Source: Aquaticitalea lipolytica (GTDB taxonomy: Bacteria; Bacteroidota; Bacteroidia; Flavobacteriales; Flavobacteriaceae). Taken from it: a stretch of 64,000 bases of DNA. How positions within the stretch are numbered: the stretch's first letter is position 1; each line of letters starts with the position of its first letter. Position numbers and translations under genes: made by a program. The DNA lies in assembly GCF_014641635.1 (NCBI RefSeq), contig NZ_BMIC01000001.1:372001-436000 (forward strand), written 5' to 3'. Under the pieces are notes generated by a model, which saw only the letters and a list, made by a program, of their open reading frames with translations, had not been told where the DNA came from and did no database searches. Below, piece after piece: positions 1 to 7,365 of this stretch.

Positions 1-515
1 CCAAACATTCATTACGTGATTTAATGGGTCTGGTAACACAAGATTCCATTTTATTTAACGATACTATTCGAAATAATATAAAAATTGGAAAGCAATCTGC
101 AACAGATGAAGAAATAATCGAAGCACTTAAAATTGCAAATGCTTGGGAGTTTGTAAAGAATTTGCCTAACGGAATTGAAACTAACATTGGTGATTCAGGT
201 AACAAATTATCAGGAGGACAAAAACAACGCTTAAGCATTGCCAGAGCTGTACTTAAAAATCCACCTATCATGATTCTAGATGAAGCAACCTCAGCTTTAG
301 ATACAGAAAGTGAACGCTTAGTACAAGTTGCTTTAGAAAACATGATGAAAAACAGAACATCAATTGTTATAGCTCATAGATTGTCAACTATTCAAAATGC
401 CGACGAAATTATAGTTATGCAAAGAGGAGAAATTGTAGAACAAGGTAAACACAACGAACTTTTAGAAAAAAATGGGACATACAAAAAACTTGTAGACATG
501 CAAAGTTTTGAGTAA
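1..515 (+). CDS. ABC exporter, ATPase C-terminal part (partial)
   Basis: C-terminal part of a fused permease-ATPase (MsbA/multidrug-type) exporter; the gene begins before the window, and the open frame continues upstream of the first visible Met (frame starts at base 3). Visible are the Q-loop (VTQD), the ABC signature LSGGQKQR, Walker B with catalytic Glu (MILDEAT), the D-loop (SALD) and the H-loop (IAHRLST). The membrane domain and Walker A lie outside the window, so the substrate cannot be stated. It ends in a strong hairpin terminator at 541-577, so it is not co-transcribed with the sigma gene that follows. Confidence 0.93.
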   Translation, partial: KHSLRDLMGLVTQDSILFNDTIRNNIKIGKQSATDEEIIEALKIANAWEFVKNLPNGIETNIGDSGNKLSGGQKQRLSIARAVLKNPPIMILDEATSALDTESERLVQVALENMMKNRTSIVIAHRLSTIQNADEIIVMQRGEIVEQGKHNELLEKNGTYKKLVDMQSFE

Positions 516-540
516 TATAAACCCTATTTGATATAACCAG

Positions 541-577
541 AAAAGGATGCAACACAAGTCGCATCCTTTTCGTTTTT
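541..577 (+). terminator. Intrinsic terminator after ABC exporter gene
   Basis: A perfect 10-base stem (AAAAGGATGC / GCATCCTTTT) with a 10-base loop, followed by T-rich sequence, 26 bases after the stop codon. Confidence 0.85.
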
Positions 578-806
578 ATTACCAGATTTGGGGACACTGG
601 TAATATTTAGTAGGTTAGGTGATGTAAACATATAACATTTTTAAATACTAAACAAGAAAAAAATGCATTTCATCGTAATTTTTTTACACTTTATCGATGT
701 AATATATTTTACCTATTTGATTTTCAGCTGTTTATATATTTTTAAATTATTTTAATATTTTAATTAAACTTTTTATAACTTCAGTAGTCTTAATAAAAAA
801 CATTTT

Positions 807-1349
807 GTGATTAACGAACTTGAGTTATTAAACCGCTTAAATGCTGAACAAACAAAAGAACAAGCTTTTAAAGAATTATTAAATCTTTATAAAGAGCGTT
901 TGTATTGGCATATAAGACATATTGTAAAATCTCATGACGATACAGACGATGTTTTACAAAACACATTCATAAAAGTGTACAAAAATATACATGCCTTTAA
1001 AGGTGATAGTAAATTATTTTCATGGATGTATCGAATTGCTACTAATGAAGCTATTACGCATTTAAATCAAAACTCAAAACGCTACAGTATCTCGAGTGAA
1101 GAACTGCAACAAAAAGCAGTTAACAATTTAAAATCTGATGTGTATTTTGAAGGTGATGACATTCAGTTAAAACTGCAACAGGCAATAGCTACATTACCTC
1201 AAAAACAGCAATTAGTTTTTAATATGAAGTATTTTGAGGATATAAAATATAGCGAAATGTCTAATATTTTAGACACCAGCGAAGGCGCTTTAAAAGCATC
1301 ATATCATATAGCAGTAAAAAAAATAGAAGAATACTTAACTAAAGATTAA
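807..1349 (+). CDS. ECF-type RNA polymerase sigma factor
   Basis: Sigma-70 family factor of the extracytoplasmic-function type, 180 residues. Region 2 spans about residues 25-95 (DDTDDVLQNTFIKVYKNI, then FSWMYRIATNEA) and region 4 about 115-175 with a helix-turn-helix. The only usable start in frame is GTG at 807, which may limit its translation. It is followed 32 bases later by a membrane protein that looks like its anti-sigma factor and then by a Spy-like periplasmic protein. The upstream 290 bases are very AT-rich; no TAnnTTTG element is obvious. Family assignment is firm; target genes are unknown. Confidence 0.93.
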   Translation: MINELELLNRLNAEQTKEQAFKELLNLYKERLYWHIRHIVKSHDDTDDVLQNTFIKVYKNIHAFKGDSKLFSWMYRIATNEAITHLNQNSKRYSISSEELQQKAVNNLKSDVYFEGDDIQLKLQQAIATLPQKQQLVFNMKYFEDIKYSEMSNILDTSEGALKASYHIAVKKIEEYLTKD

Positions 1350-1381
1350 ACCATTTGATTTAATTTTAGTCAAATAACAAA

Positions 1382-1891
1382 ATGAAAAACAAGAATTTAC
1401 ATAACATTACTTCAACAGGATTTAAAACACCTGATAATTACTTTAAAACTTTTGATGAAAAAATTGCATCAAAATTAAATAATAGTAATTCATTAAGCGA
1501 CATAAAATCGACTGGCTATTCTGTGCCTAGTGATTATTTTGAAACTTTTAATGAAAAGGTTTTAGAACAATTAAAACCTAAAAAAGACACTAAAGTTGTA
1601 TCGTTATTAAATTGGAAGAAAGTTGCTTATATATCTGGTATTGCAGCTAGTATTTTATTAGCTTTCAATATATTTTATAATAATCCAGAAAAAATAGATT
1701 TTGAAGCTTTAGAAACAGCATCAATTGAAAGTTATTTAAATGACGAAGATTTATCGTCTTATGATATTGCTTCCTATTTAAATGATGACGATTTATCAAA
1801 AGATGTATTTATTGATAATAAACTATCAGAAGAATCACTTGAAGACTATTTATTACAAAATTCAACTATAGAAGACCTAATTATAGACTAA
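1382..1891 (+). CDS. Putative anti-sigma factor, single-pass membrane protein
   Basis: 169 residues with no named domain that I recognise. Seen: an N-terminal cytoplasmic part containing two copies of a short repeat (STGFKTPDNYFKTFDEKI and STGYSVPSDYFETFNEKV), one membrane segment at about residues 83-103, and an acidic C-terminal part with repeated SYLNDxDLS units. Topology and its position directly after an ECF sigma gene suggest it holds that sigma factor at the membrane; this is inferred from context. Its stop overlaps the next start (TAATG), so the two are probably translationally coupled. Confidence 0.7.
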   Translation: MKNKNLHNITSTGFKTPDNYFKTFDEKIASKLNNSNSLSDIKSTGYSVPSDYFETFNEKVLEQLKPKKDTKVVSLLNWKKVAYISGIAASILLAFNIFYNNPEKIDFEALETASIESYLNDEDLSSYDIASYLNDDDLSKDVFIDNKLSEESLEDYLLQNSTIEDLIID

Positions 1892-2331
1892 TGAAAAAGA
1901 TTATTTTATTGCTTTTGCTTATTGGCACTTTTAATGCAACTGCACAAGATTTTAAAAACAGAGAGCGTATTAAAGCTCTAAAAGTTGCTTTTATTACTGA
2001 GCGTCTTGAACTTACTTCTACTGAAGCGCAACAGTTTTGGCCAATTTATAATACGTTTGAAGATAACACCAACAAGTTGAGAAGAGAAAATTATGAAAAT
2101 CGTCGCAAAACTGATATAGATAATTTAAGTGAACAAGAGGCAAAAGTTATGCTCAATGATATGGTATCTGTTGAAAATCAAAAAAGCAAATTACGTGAAA
2201 AATTTGTAGCAGACTTACTAAAAGTCATGCCTGCAAAGAAAATTATACTTTTAAAAATTACTGAAGACGAATTTAATAAACGTATGCTTCAAGAAATGAA
2301 AAAGCGTAGAGAAGAATTTAAGAAAAACTAA
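1891..2331 (+). CDS. Spy/CpxP-like periplasmic sensor protein
   Basis: 146 residues with a Sec signal peptide (cleavage near ATAQ-D) and an all-helical, highly charged mature part containing LELTSTEAQQFWPIYNTFE, which resembles the LTxxQ region of Spy/CpxP-like periplasmic proteins. Flavobacterial relatives beside ECF sigma genes are often labelled sensors of ECF-type sigma factors. Third gene of the sigma/membrane protein/periplasmic protein cassette, overlapping the preceding stop by one base. Probably senses envelope stress or buffers misfolded protein; the exact signal is unknown. Confidence 0.75.
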   Translation: MKKIILLLLLIGTFNATAQDFKNRERIKALKVAFITERLELTSTEAQQFWPIYNTFEDNTNKLRRENYENRRKTDIDNLSEQEAKVMLNDMVSVENQKSKLREKFVADLLKVMPAKKIILLKITEDEFNKRMLQEMKKRREEFKKN

Positions 2332-2344
2332 TATTTAGGTTTAA

Positions 2345-3391
2345 CTATTTAAAAAGCAATTTAGAAATTCTTCCTTTACCAGCTGCATAAGCAACACTAT
2401 CATTTAAAAATCGGATTGTATAAAACGCTTCGTTACTTAAATGTTTCCAAGTATTTCCTTCATCACTTGAAAAATCTATTCCATTAAATCCAACAGTAAT
2501 TAACGATTTAGCATTACTTGTAGGAACATATTGAACACAACTTCTGTACCCTGGAGACTTGTTTTCAGATACCAATGTCCATGTTTTTCCGCCATCGCTT
2601 GTTCTCATTTTATTGGCTTTGTTTAGTTCTGGTTTAGTAAAATCGCCTCCAATTGCAAATCCGTTATTTTCATCATAAAAATCTATAGAATAAGTCCCTG
2701 TTGTAGATTCTCCTTGCATAATAGGTGTATTAAAAACTTGCCACGTTTTACCTTTGTCTGGCGAATGTAAAATTCTACTAGAAATTCCTCCTGTAGCAAC
2801 CCAAACCTTGTCTCCTATTATTGCAATATTAGTATTACTAGCAGCAAAGGCAGCTTCTCCATCAATAGCTTTTGGCAACTTATCGCATAAAACTTTATTC
2901 CATGTTTGTCCTCCATCACGAGTAATAATAATACTAATACAGCCATCTGTTGGATCACCAATAGCAATACCTTCGTTATTATTCCAAAAACGTATAGCAT
3001 CGTAAAACACCTTTTCGTGTTCTTCTTTATAAACCAATTCCATTGCTCCATTATCACCTGTTTTAAATAGCAACGCTGGATTTTCAACACTCAACATAAA
3101 AAAATCTGTCGTTGTATGGGCTACAGCTCTAAATTGAATACTTAATGAGTCATATAGTTGTTTAGATATCATCCAACTTTCATTTTTAGGATTATATAAT
3201 CCAAATGAATTATTATTAGCTGCAAAAGCTAGGCTTTTATCTGCAAGTAAATCTATAGCTCTTATACTTAGCGTCGAGTCTATTAGAATATCTTTTACAA
3301 CAACAGAACTGAAAGATTTTGGTTGAATTTTACTCTCATTTTTACATGAACTTAAAATTCCGATACAAATAATAATAAATACGTACTTCAT
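2345..3391 (-). CDS. YCF48/BNR-repeat lipoprotein
   Basis: 348 residues, lipoprotein signal (ILSSCKNES), then a beta-propeller of BNR/YCF48-type blades recognisable by repeated GGxTW or GKTW turns (RDGGQTWNKV, PDKGKTWQVF, SDGGKTWTLV, SDEGNTWKHL). Such proteins are often labelled oxidoreductase or photosystem II assembly-like in Flavobacteriaceae, but no catalytic residues are evident; a binding or assembly role at the envelope is more likely. It converges on the Spy-like gene with a 13-base gap. A terminator at 3415-3447 separates it from the SCO gene upstream. Confidence 0.8.
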   Translation of the reverse strand: MKYVFIIICIGILSSCKNESKIQPKSFSSVVVKDILIDSTLSIRAIDLLADKSLAFAANNNSFGLYNPKNESWMISKQLYDSLSIQFRAVAHTTTDFFMLSVENPALLFKTGDNGAMELVYKEEHEKVFYDAIRFWNNNEGIAIGDPTDGCISIIITRDGGQTWNKVLCDKLPKAIDGEAAFAASNTNIAIIGDKVWVATGGISSRILHSPDKGKTWQVFNTPIMQGESTTGTYSIDFYDENNGFAIGGDFTKPELNKANKMRTSDGGKTWTLVSENKSPGYRSCVQYVPTSNAKSLITVGFNGIDFSSDEGNTWKHLSNEAFYTIRFLNDSVAYAAGKGRISKLLFK

Positions 3392-3414
3392 TTTTAAATA
3401 TTTCTATAAAAATA

Positions 3415-3447
3415 GAAAAGCTTCACGATATAATCATGAAGCTTTTC
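3415..3447 (-). terminator. Terminator of the SCO operon
   Basis: An 11-base perfect stem (GAAAAGCTTCA / TGAAGCTTTTC) with an 11-base loop. Read on the minus strand it is followed by TATTTTTATAG. It lies between the SCO gene and the YCF48-like gene. Confidence 0.8.
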
Positions 3448-3469
3448 AAATTAAAAACAAACCAACTAT

Positions 3470-4138
3470 TCAATTCTCTTTTTCCAATGTTTTAATATCA
3501 GCAATTAGTTGTTGTACAGCAGTAGCGTTAAGACCATTATAAATACCTCTTATATGTTTGTTCTTATCAATGAGAACAAAATTTTCAGAATGAAGAAACT
3601 CATCTTCATCTTTTTCTTGCCCTAAATCTTGTTCAACAAAATAGGTTTTTCGACCTAAATCATAAATTTGTTTTCGGTCTCCTGTTACTAAATACCACTT
3701 ATTGGAAATAGCGCCTTTATTTTCGGCATAAGTTTTTAGCACCTGAACTGAATCAGTTTCTGGTGTAACGGAATGTGATAAGAGTAACACCTCTGGATCA
3801 TCTTTAAATGCTTCTTGTACCAAAGCCATATTCTCTGTCATTTTTGGACAAATTCCTGGACAGGTTGTAAAGAAAAAATCTGTAACATAAATTTTTTCCT
3901 TAAACGTTTGTTCTGTAACACTTTCACCATTTTGGTCAATGAGATTAAAAGATGGTACTTTATGAAATGTTTCCAAGTCTTCAACATTATTTAACCATTT
4001 TGGCGTAAACGATGCTTCATTATAATAAGGCAGTGTCTCAACTCTGCTCTCCACTTCTTTTTCTGATTCTTTACAACCAATTATTGTAAAAGCTAAGAAT
4101 ATTAAAAGATTATACCTATTTAGTTTCAACAACTTCAT
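3470..4138 (-). CDS. SCO1/SenC family copper chaperone (lipoprotein)
   Basis: 222 residues; lipoprotein signal (FTIIGCKES), then a thioredoxin-like SCO domain with the copper-binding C93-x3-C97 (TTCPGICPKM) and the conserved distal His183 (FLHSENF). SCO proteins deliver copper to the CuA site of haem-copper oxidases or maintain its thiols. The start overlaps the end of the MORN gene by 23 bases, so translation is probably coupled. It is the last gene of the run that begins with an ECF sigma factor near 7944, suggesting stress- or metal-controlled expression. Confidence 0.93.
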   Translation of the reverse strand: MKLLKLNRYNLLIFLAFTIIGCKESEKEVESRVETLPYYNEASFTPKWLNNVEDLETFHKVPSFNLIDQNGESVTEQTFKEKIYVTDFFFTTCPGICPKMTENMALVQEAFKDDPEVLLLSHSVTPETDSVQVLKTYAENKGAISNKWYLVTGDRKQIYDLGRKTYFVEQDLGQEKDEDEFLHSENFVLIDKNKHIRGIYNGLNATAVQQLIADIKTLEKEN

Positions 4139-4760
4139 TTTTTAACTTATAACACATGTTTGCTCTTTTCAAACCAAAAATGCGACCATTTTTAGCTTCA
4201 TAATTCACATAAATTTTACCGTTTTCCAACCAAGCTTGTTGCAAACCATCTTCTATACCTTCTTTAATCATAGTCTTTCTAGAAAGTTGACCATTCGCAT
4301 ACCAAACTTTTTGTTCGCCATGACGTTTACCTTTTTGATAATTTGACACAGTACTTAAAGTTCCATCTGGCCACCAGCTTTTTATTGTTCCATTTAACTG
4401 ATTTTTTTCATAGTAGGATTCTTTTGCAAGGCTACCATCTTCATACCAAAACTTTGCAATGCCTTGTTTTTTTCCATCGTAATAACCAATTCGTTCTTTT
4501 ATCTGACCATTTTCATAAAACTCCACAGCATAGCCATTAAGTGGTGTATTTTGAAAATACCATTTCCCTTCATTTGGATGCAAAATAGTTTCTGCTTTAT
4601 TAATTTGAAAGTCATTGATAATTACATAACCTGTAACCTTCTCATTACAAGCAGCAAAACCTATGAGTAAGCTAACTAAAACGATATTAATTAATCGAAC
4701 TTGGTGTACCTTTATAGTTTCCTGGAAATATGATATAATATTGATTAAGGTATAATTCAT
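4116..4760 (-). CDS. MORN-repeat (YwqK-like) lipoprotein
   Basis: About five MORN/YwqK-type repeats of the form WYxdGsLxxexxYxxGxxxG cover residues 70-200. The name YwqK antitoxin sometimes given to such proteins is not supported here, as no toxin partner is present. The frame opens with ATG at 4760, which overlaps the YHYH gene by 74 bases and gives a 22-residue tail before an apparent lipoprotein signal (INIVLVSLLIGFAACNE). No ATG, GTG or TTG lies closer, so the start is uncertain. It overlaps the SCO gene at its end. Confidence 0.78.
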   Translation of the reverse strand: MNYTLINIISYFQETIKVHQVRLINIVLVSLLIGFAACNEKVTGYVIINDFQINKAETILHPNEGKWYFQNTPLNGYAVEFYENGQIKERIGYYDGKKQGIAKFWYEDGSLAKESYYEKNQLNGTIKSWWPDGTLSTVSNYQKGKRHGEQKVWYANGQLSRKTMIKEGIEDGLQQAWLENGKIYVNYEAKNGRIFGLKRANMCYKLKNEVVETK

Positions 4761-5430
4761 TTTCTATATGATAATGGTATTCTGCTTCAGTTGTATGTTG
4801 TGTAGTACTTGTATGCCCTCCAGAGGCATCTAAATTGGTTGGATAAGTACCTGTAGAATTACATTTTCTTCCGTAAATAAAAAAGCCGTCTGCAAGAATT
4901 CCGACCAATTTTTCATCATTGTTAGTCCATGCTTTTGGTTCTAAATGATAATGATATACACTAGGTCCAATATGAGCACCTGTATAATCTAAGCTTGAAG
5001 CAGCTTGATTTAAAGGCCCATTTCCTTCTTGGTCATTATAAATTGCAGCACCACTTACAGCTATACCTATTGCACCAAGTTGAGTAGGAGTTGATGAACT
5101 TGCTAATTGCGGATTTTGTGATACAGTTAAAGTGGCTGAACCATCAAAATTTGGAATGATGCTCGGTGTTAAGGCTACAGTTGGCTCCTCTATATAAAGT
5201 GGATGCCCTTGTCCCCAATATACTGTTGTATGGTTTGGATTACCTGTAGTTTCGATTACCACATTACTTCCACTCAAGTAAATATTGGTTTCATCGGCAT
5301 CAAACTCTGCAAATGCTGCATGAAGTGTTCCTGTTGTTTCTTCTTCAGTTGTAGAGTCGTCGCTGGAACACGCTATAAATGCAACAATTAACAACGTAAT
5401 TCCTAAAGTGATTTTTAGTGTCTTTTTCAT
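4687..5430 (-). CDS. YHYH-domain lipoprotein
   Basis: 247 residues; lipoprotein signal (LLIVAFIACSSDD), then a YHYH domain with the motif VYHYHLEP near residue 162 and a second AEYHYHIEN near residue 215, plus GILADGFFIYGRKC between them. YHYH proteins are secreted, of unknown function, and the histidine pairs suggest metal binding. Upstream at 5459-5482 is a copy of the CAAG-N15-GCATT element shared with the sigma gene, so it may have its own sigma-dependent promoter. Downstream it overlaps the MORN lipoprotein. Confidence 0.88.
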   Translation of the reverse strand: MKKTLKITLGITLLIVAFIACSSDDSTTEEETTGTLHAAFAEFDADETNIYLSGSNVVIETTGNPNHTTVYWGQGHPLYIEEPTVALTPSIIPNFDGSATLTVSQNPQLASSSTPTQLGAIGIAVSGAAIYNDQEGNGPLNQAASSLDYTGAHIGPSVYHYHLEPKAWTNNDEKLVGILADGFFIYGRKCNSTGTYPTNLDASGGHTSTTQHTTEAEYHYHIENELYLNQYYIIFPGNYKGTPSSIN

Positions 5431-5458
5431 TTTATATATATTAGTTATAAATATTTTA

Positions 5459-5482
5459 AATGCGAATTTTAAAATAAACTTG
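5459..5482 (-). promoter_or_regulatory. Putative ECF promoter before YHYH gene
   Basis: Minus-strand CAAG, 15 bases, GCATT followed by TAAAA. Same arrangement as before the sigma gene (7976-7999), the anti-sigma candidate (7339-7362) and the small EF-hand gene (6435-6458). Confidence 0.6.
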
Positions 5483-5496
5483 CGTTCAATTAAAAA

Positions 5497-5994
5497 TTAA
5501 TTTCTTGGTGAACCTTGTTGTTGTTCTCTCTCAGGTTTTGGTGCTTTTTCCAATTCTTCTTTGGTCAAGAAACCATCTTTATTGTTGTCAATTTTGAAAA
5601 AATCATCCAATAATGGACCATCTACTTCACCTTTTGATAATTTTCCATCTTTATTCTTATCCATTCTGGCAATGAGCTCGTCAACAGTTGGACGTTCTCC
5701 TCTTCTATCATTTGGTGGCATTCTTCTTTGAAATTTTGAGGACTTTGCCAATTCTTCAATAGAGAGAAAACCATCTTTGTCAATATCCAATTTTTCAAAA
5801 TCATTGGACACAAAGCCAATCAATTCGTTTTTTGCCAATTTTCCATCTTCATTTTTGTCCCTGGATTTGAATACTTCTTCTACTTTTGGAAGCCCTTGAG
5901 ATTCTTTCATTTTATCTGAAGATTGTGCACAGGCTACAACACTGAATATCAATCCAAAATAGATTGCTGCAATGCAAATTGCGTTTTGTTTCAT
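5497..5994 (-). CDS. Secreted four-EF-hand calcium-binding protein
   Basis: 165 residues with a signal peptide (possibly lipoprotein, SVVACAQSS). Four EF-hand loops are visible: DKNEDGKLAKNEL, DIDKDGFLSIEEL, DKNKDGKLSKGEV and DNNKDGFLTKEEL, each with Asp at the metal positions and Gly at position 6. The C-terminal two hands closely match the neighbouring two-hand protein, so one arose by duplication of the other. It is likely extracytoplasmic and binds calcium or another divalent metal. Part of the sigma/SCO gene run. Confidence 0.92.
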   Translation of the reverse strand: MKQNAICIAAIYFGLIFSVVACAQSSDKMKESQGLPKVEEVFKSRDKNEDGKLAKNELIGFVSNDFEKLDIDKDGFLSIEELAKSSKFQRRMPPNDRRGERPTVDELIARMDKNKDGKLSKGEVDGPLLDDFFKIDNNKDGFLTKEELEKAPKPEREQQQGSPRN

Positions 5995-6022
5995 TGTTTA
6001 ATTTTTGTGTTTGTTATTTAAT

Positions 6023-6046
6023 TATAATTCTGAAAATAAAAACTTG
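6023..6046 (-). promoter_or_regulatory. Degenerate ECF promoter-like element before EF-hand gene
   Basis: CAAG with a T-rich tract matches the shared -35-like half, but at the expected distance the -10-like half reads TTATAATTA rather than GCATCTAA. Listed as a weak member of the set. Confidence 0.3.
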
Positions 6047-6119
6047 TATGATGTTACTTTGAAAAAAGCTCCATTACTTTTACTTCATGAAGCTTTTAAC
6101 TACTAATCAACCAAACAAA

Positions 6120-6404
6120 CTATTTTCTTTCTTTTCTTTTTGGCCTTGGTGCCTTTTCAAATTCCTTTTTGGAGATAAAGCCATCTTCATCGGTATCGAT
6201 TTTAGCGAATTCATCTTTTAAAGGACCTTTTACTTCATCTTTTGATAATTTCCCATCTTCATTTTTATCCATCTCTTTTAATAATTCACTAAAAGTTGGT
6301 GGCTTTTTCTCTTGTCTGTCTTTACCTTGTGCAAAAGAGTTTACTGTTGTTAGCATCACTATTCCAAATGTTAGAATTGCTATTTTAATTGTACTACTTT
6401 TCAT
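6120..6404 (-). CDS. Small secreted two-EF-hand protein
   Basis: 94 residues; signal peptide (cleavage near NSFAQG), then two EF-hands (DKNEDGKLSKDEV and DTDEDGFISKKEF) and a basic tail (RPKRKERK). Very close in sequence and layout to the C-terminal half of the adjacent four-hand protein. Probably a periplasmic or surface metal binder. It has its own promoter-like element at 6435-6458, and the terminator at 6483-6516 separates it from the sigma cassette upstream, so it may be a separate transcript under the same sigma factor. Confidence 0.9.
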   Translation of the reverse strand: MKSSTIKIAILTFGIVMLTTVNSFAQGKDRQEKKPPTFSELLKEMDKNEDGKLSKDEVKGPLKDEFAKIDTDEDGFISKKEFEKAPRPKRKERK

Positions 6405-6434
6405 ATCTGTAAAAATTTTTGTTATATAATATTA

Positions 6435-6458
6435 GATGCCATTATTCATAATTTCTTG
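6435..6458 (-). promoter_or_regulatory. Putative ECF promoter before small EF-hand gene
   Basis: Minus-strand CAAG, 15 bases, GCATCTAA. The -10-like half is identical to the one before the sigma gene, while the spacer differs, which argues against simple recent duplication. Confidence 0.6.
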
Positions 6459-6482
6459 TGGTAGGTTTTGTTAATTAAATCA

Positions 6483-6516
6483 CAAAAAAAAGACGCTTTA
6501 ATTTTAAGCGTCTTTC
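6483..6516 (-). terminator. Terminator after sigma cassette
   Basis: Ten-base stem (AAAGACGCTT / AAGCGTCTTT) with a 7-base loop; on the minus strand it runs into a T7 tract. It ends the sigma/anti-sigma/Spy-like unit. Confidence 0.85.
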
Positions 6517-6535
6517 AGTTATTATAACCAAATAT

Positions 6536-7006
6536 TTAGTGCTGTTTTCGAGGTGGTGGTGGATTGCCACTTGGTCTCCCTTCTCTGCGTAATGCTCCGT
6601 TAATCAACTTATCTAATTGTTTTTTTTGTTGATCATTACAAATTTTTTCAATATTCTTAAAAAAATAAAAAGTAGTTACATCTTTCAACTTTGCATTATT
6701 TCCTATTAGAGTGGTAATGGAATCTATGGTTTCATCCATAGACTTTTCAGATATTTTATTGAACAATTCATCCTTTAAATGTCTTTCATTCTCAAAAACA
6801 GCTTTCATTTTTAAGCGATGATCTTCATTGAGTAAATGAAATCGTTCCATTTGTGAAACATCAAAATTTAACTCTTTAACAATAAAATCTCCTGGCCCTT
6901 TTTGACCATCAGGCTTTCCAGGCCTTCCTAAATAATTTACCAAGAAAAATCCATTAGCGATAATTAAGAATGCAAGTAAGATGTATAGAATTGTGTTTTT
7001 TTTCAT
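6536..7006 (-). CDS. Periplasmic heavy-metal-sensor-like (Spy/CpxP-type) protein
   Basis: 156 residues; an N-terminal membrane anchor or signal (ILYILLAFLIIANGFFLVNYL), a helical mature domain of the Spy/CpxP/CnrX type (HLLNEDHRLKMKAVFENERHLKDELF, then a later IEKICNDQQKKQLDKLI helix), and a Pro/Arg-rich tail ending PPPPRKQH. Such proteins sense metals or misfolded protein in the periplasm and pass the signal to an anti-sigma factor. Six bases separate it from the anti-sigma candidate upstream. Which signal it senses is not visible; the EF-hand and SCO neighbours point to metals. Confidence 0.78.
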   Translation of the reverse strand: MKKNTILYILLAFLIIANGFFLVNYLGRPGKPDGQKGPGDFIVKELNFDVSQMERFHLLNEDHRLKMKAVFENERHLKDELFNKISEKSMDETIDSITTLIGNNAKLKDVTTFYFFKNIEKICNDQQKKQLDKLINGALRREGRPSGNPPPPRKQH

Positions 7007-7011
7007 TACCT

Positions 7012-7326
7012 TTAGTTTAATGTTGAGAAATCAGATTCTATTGACAACCCATAAGACTCTGCAAACTGATTGACATTTTCATCATATGTGGTAGATTTTA
7101 CATTCATAAAAGCAAATGCATTAAGTACAATGAAAGTGATTAACATAACTAACTGTACTTGTGGTGTTAACCAAAACCAAAACTTTGGTTGCGACACTTT
7201 CTTCTCTGCAAACAATCGATTCATAGTTTTATCCTTAAAAAAAGGAGAAATCTTTGTCTCTTCAATGCTTTCAAGACTACTAAAAGCCTTTTGAACCTTT
7301 TCTTGTATGTCTTTTTGTGTTTCCAT
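7012..7326 (-). CDS. Putative anti-sigma factor, small membrane protein
   Basis: 104 residues with a cytoplasmic N-terminal half (SLESIEETKISPFFKDKTMNRL) and one membrane segment (about residues 52-74), then a short periplasmic tail. No zinc-binding HxxxCxxC motif of classical anti-sigma factors is present. Placed between an ECF sigma gene and a Spy-like periplasmic gene, so an anti-sigma role is inferred from context and topology. An element of the CAAG-N15-GCATC type (7339-7362) lies directly upstream, inside the 39-base gap after the sigma gene. Confidence 0.65.
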   Translation of the reverse strand: METQKDIQEKVQKAFSSLESIEETKISPFFKDKTMNRLFAEKKVSQPKFWFWLTPQVQLVMLITFIVLNAFAFMNVKSTTYDENVNQFAESYGLSIESDFSTLN

Positions 7327-7338
7327 CTAATTTATTTT

Positions 7339-7362
7339 GATGCAATTTTCTCAAAAAACTTG
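7339..7362 (-). promoter_or_regulatory. Putative ECF promoter before anti-sigma candidate
   Basis: Minus-strand CAAG, 15 bases, GCATC. If used, transcription would start only a few bases before the ATG at 7326 and give an anti-sigma transcript independent of the sigma gene. Confidence 0.5.
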
Positions 7363-7365
7363 CGT

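Noticed and set aside
2345-3391. Oxidoreductase or photosystem II assembly enzyme
   Set aside because: The sequence shows only BNR/YCF48 propeller blades; there are no cofactor motifs and this is not a phototrophic gene setting.
4116-4760. YwqK-type antitoxin of a toxin-antitoxin pair
   Set aside because: The neighbours are a YHYH lipoprotein and SCO; no toxin-like gene is present, and the MORN repeats alone do not define an antitoxin.
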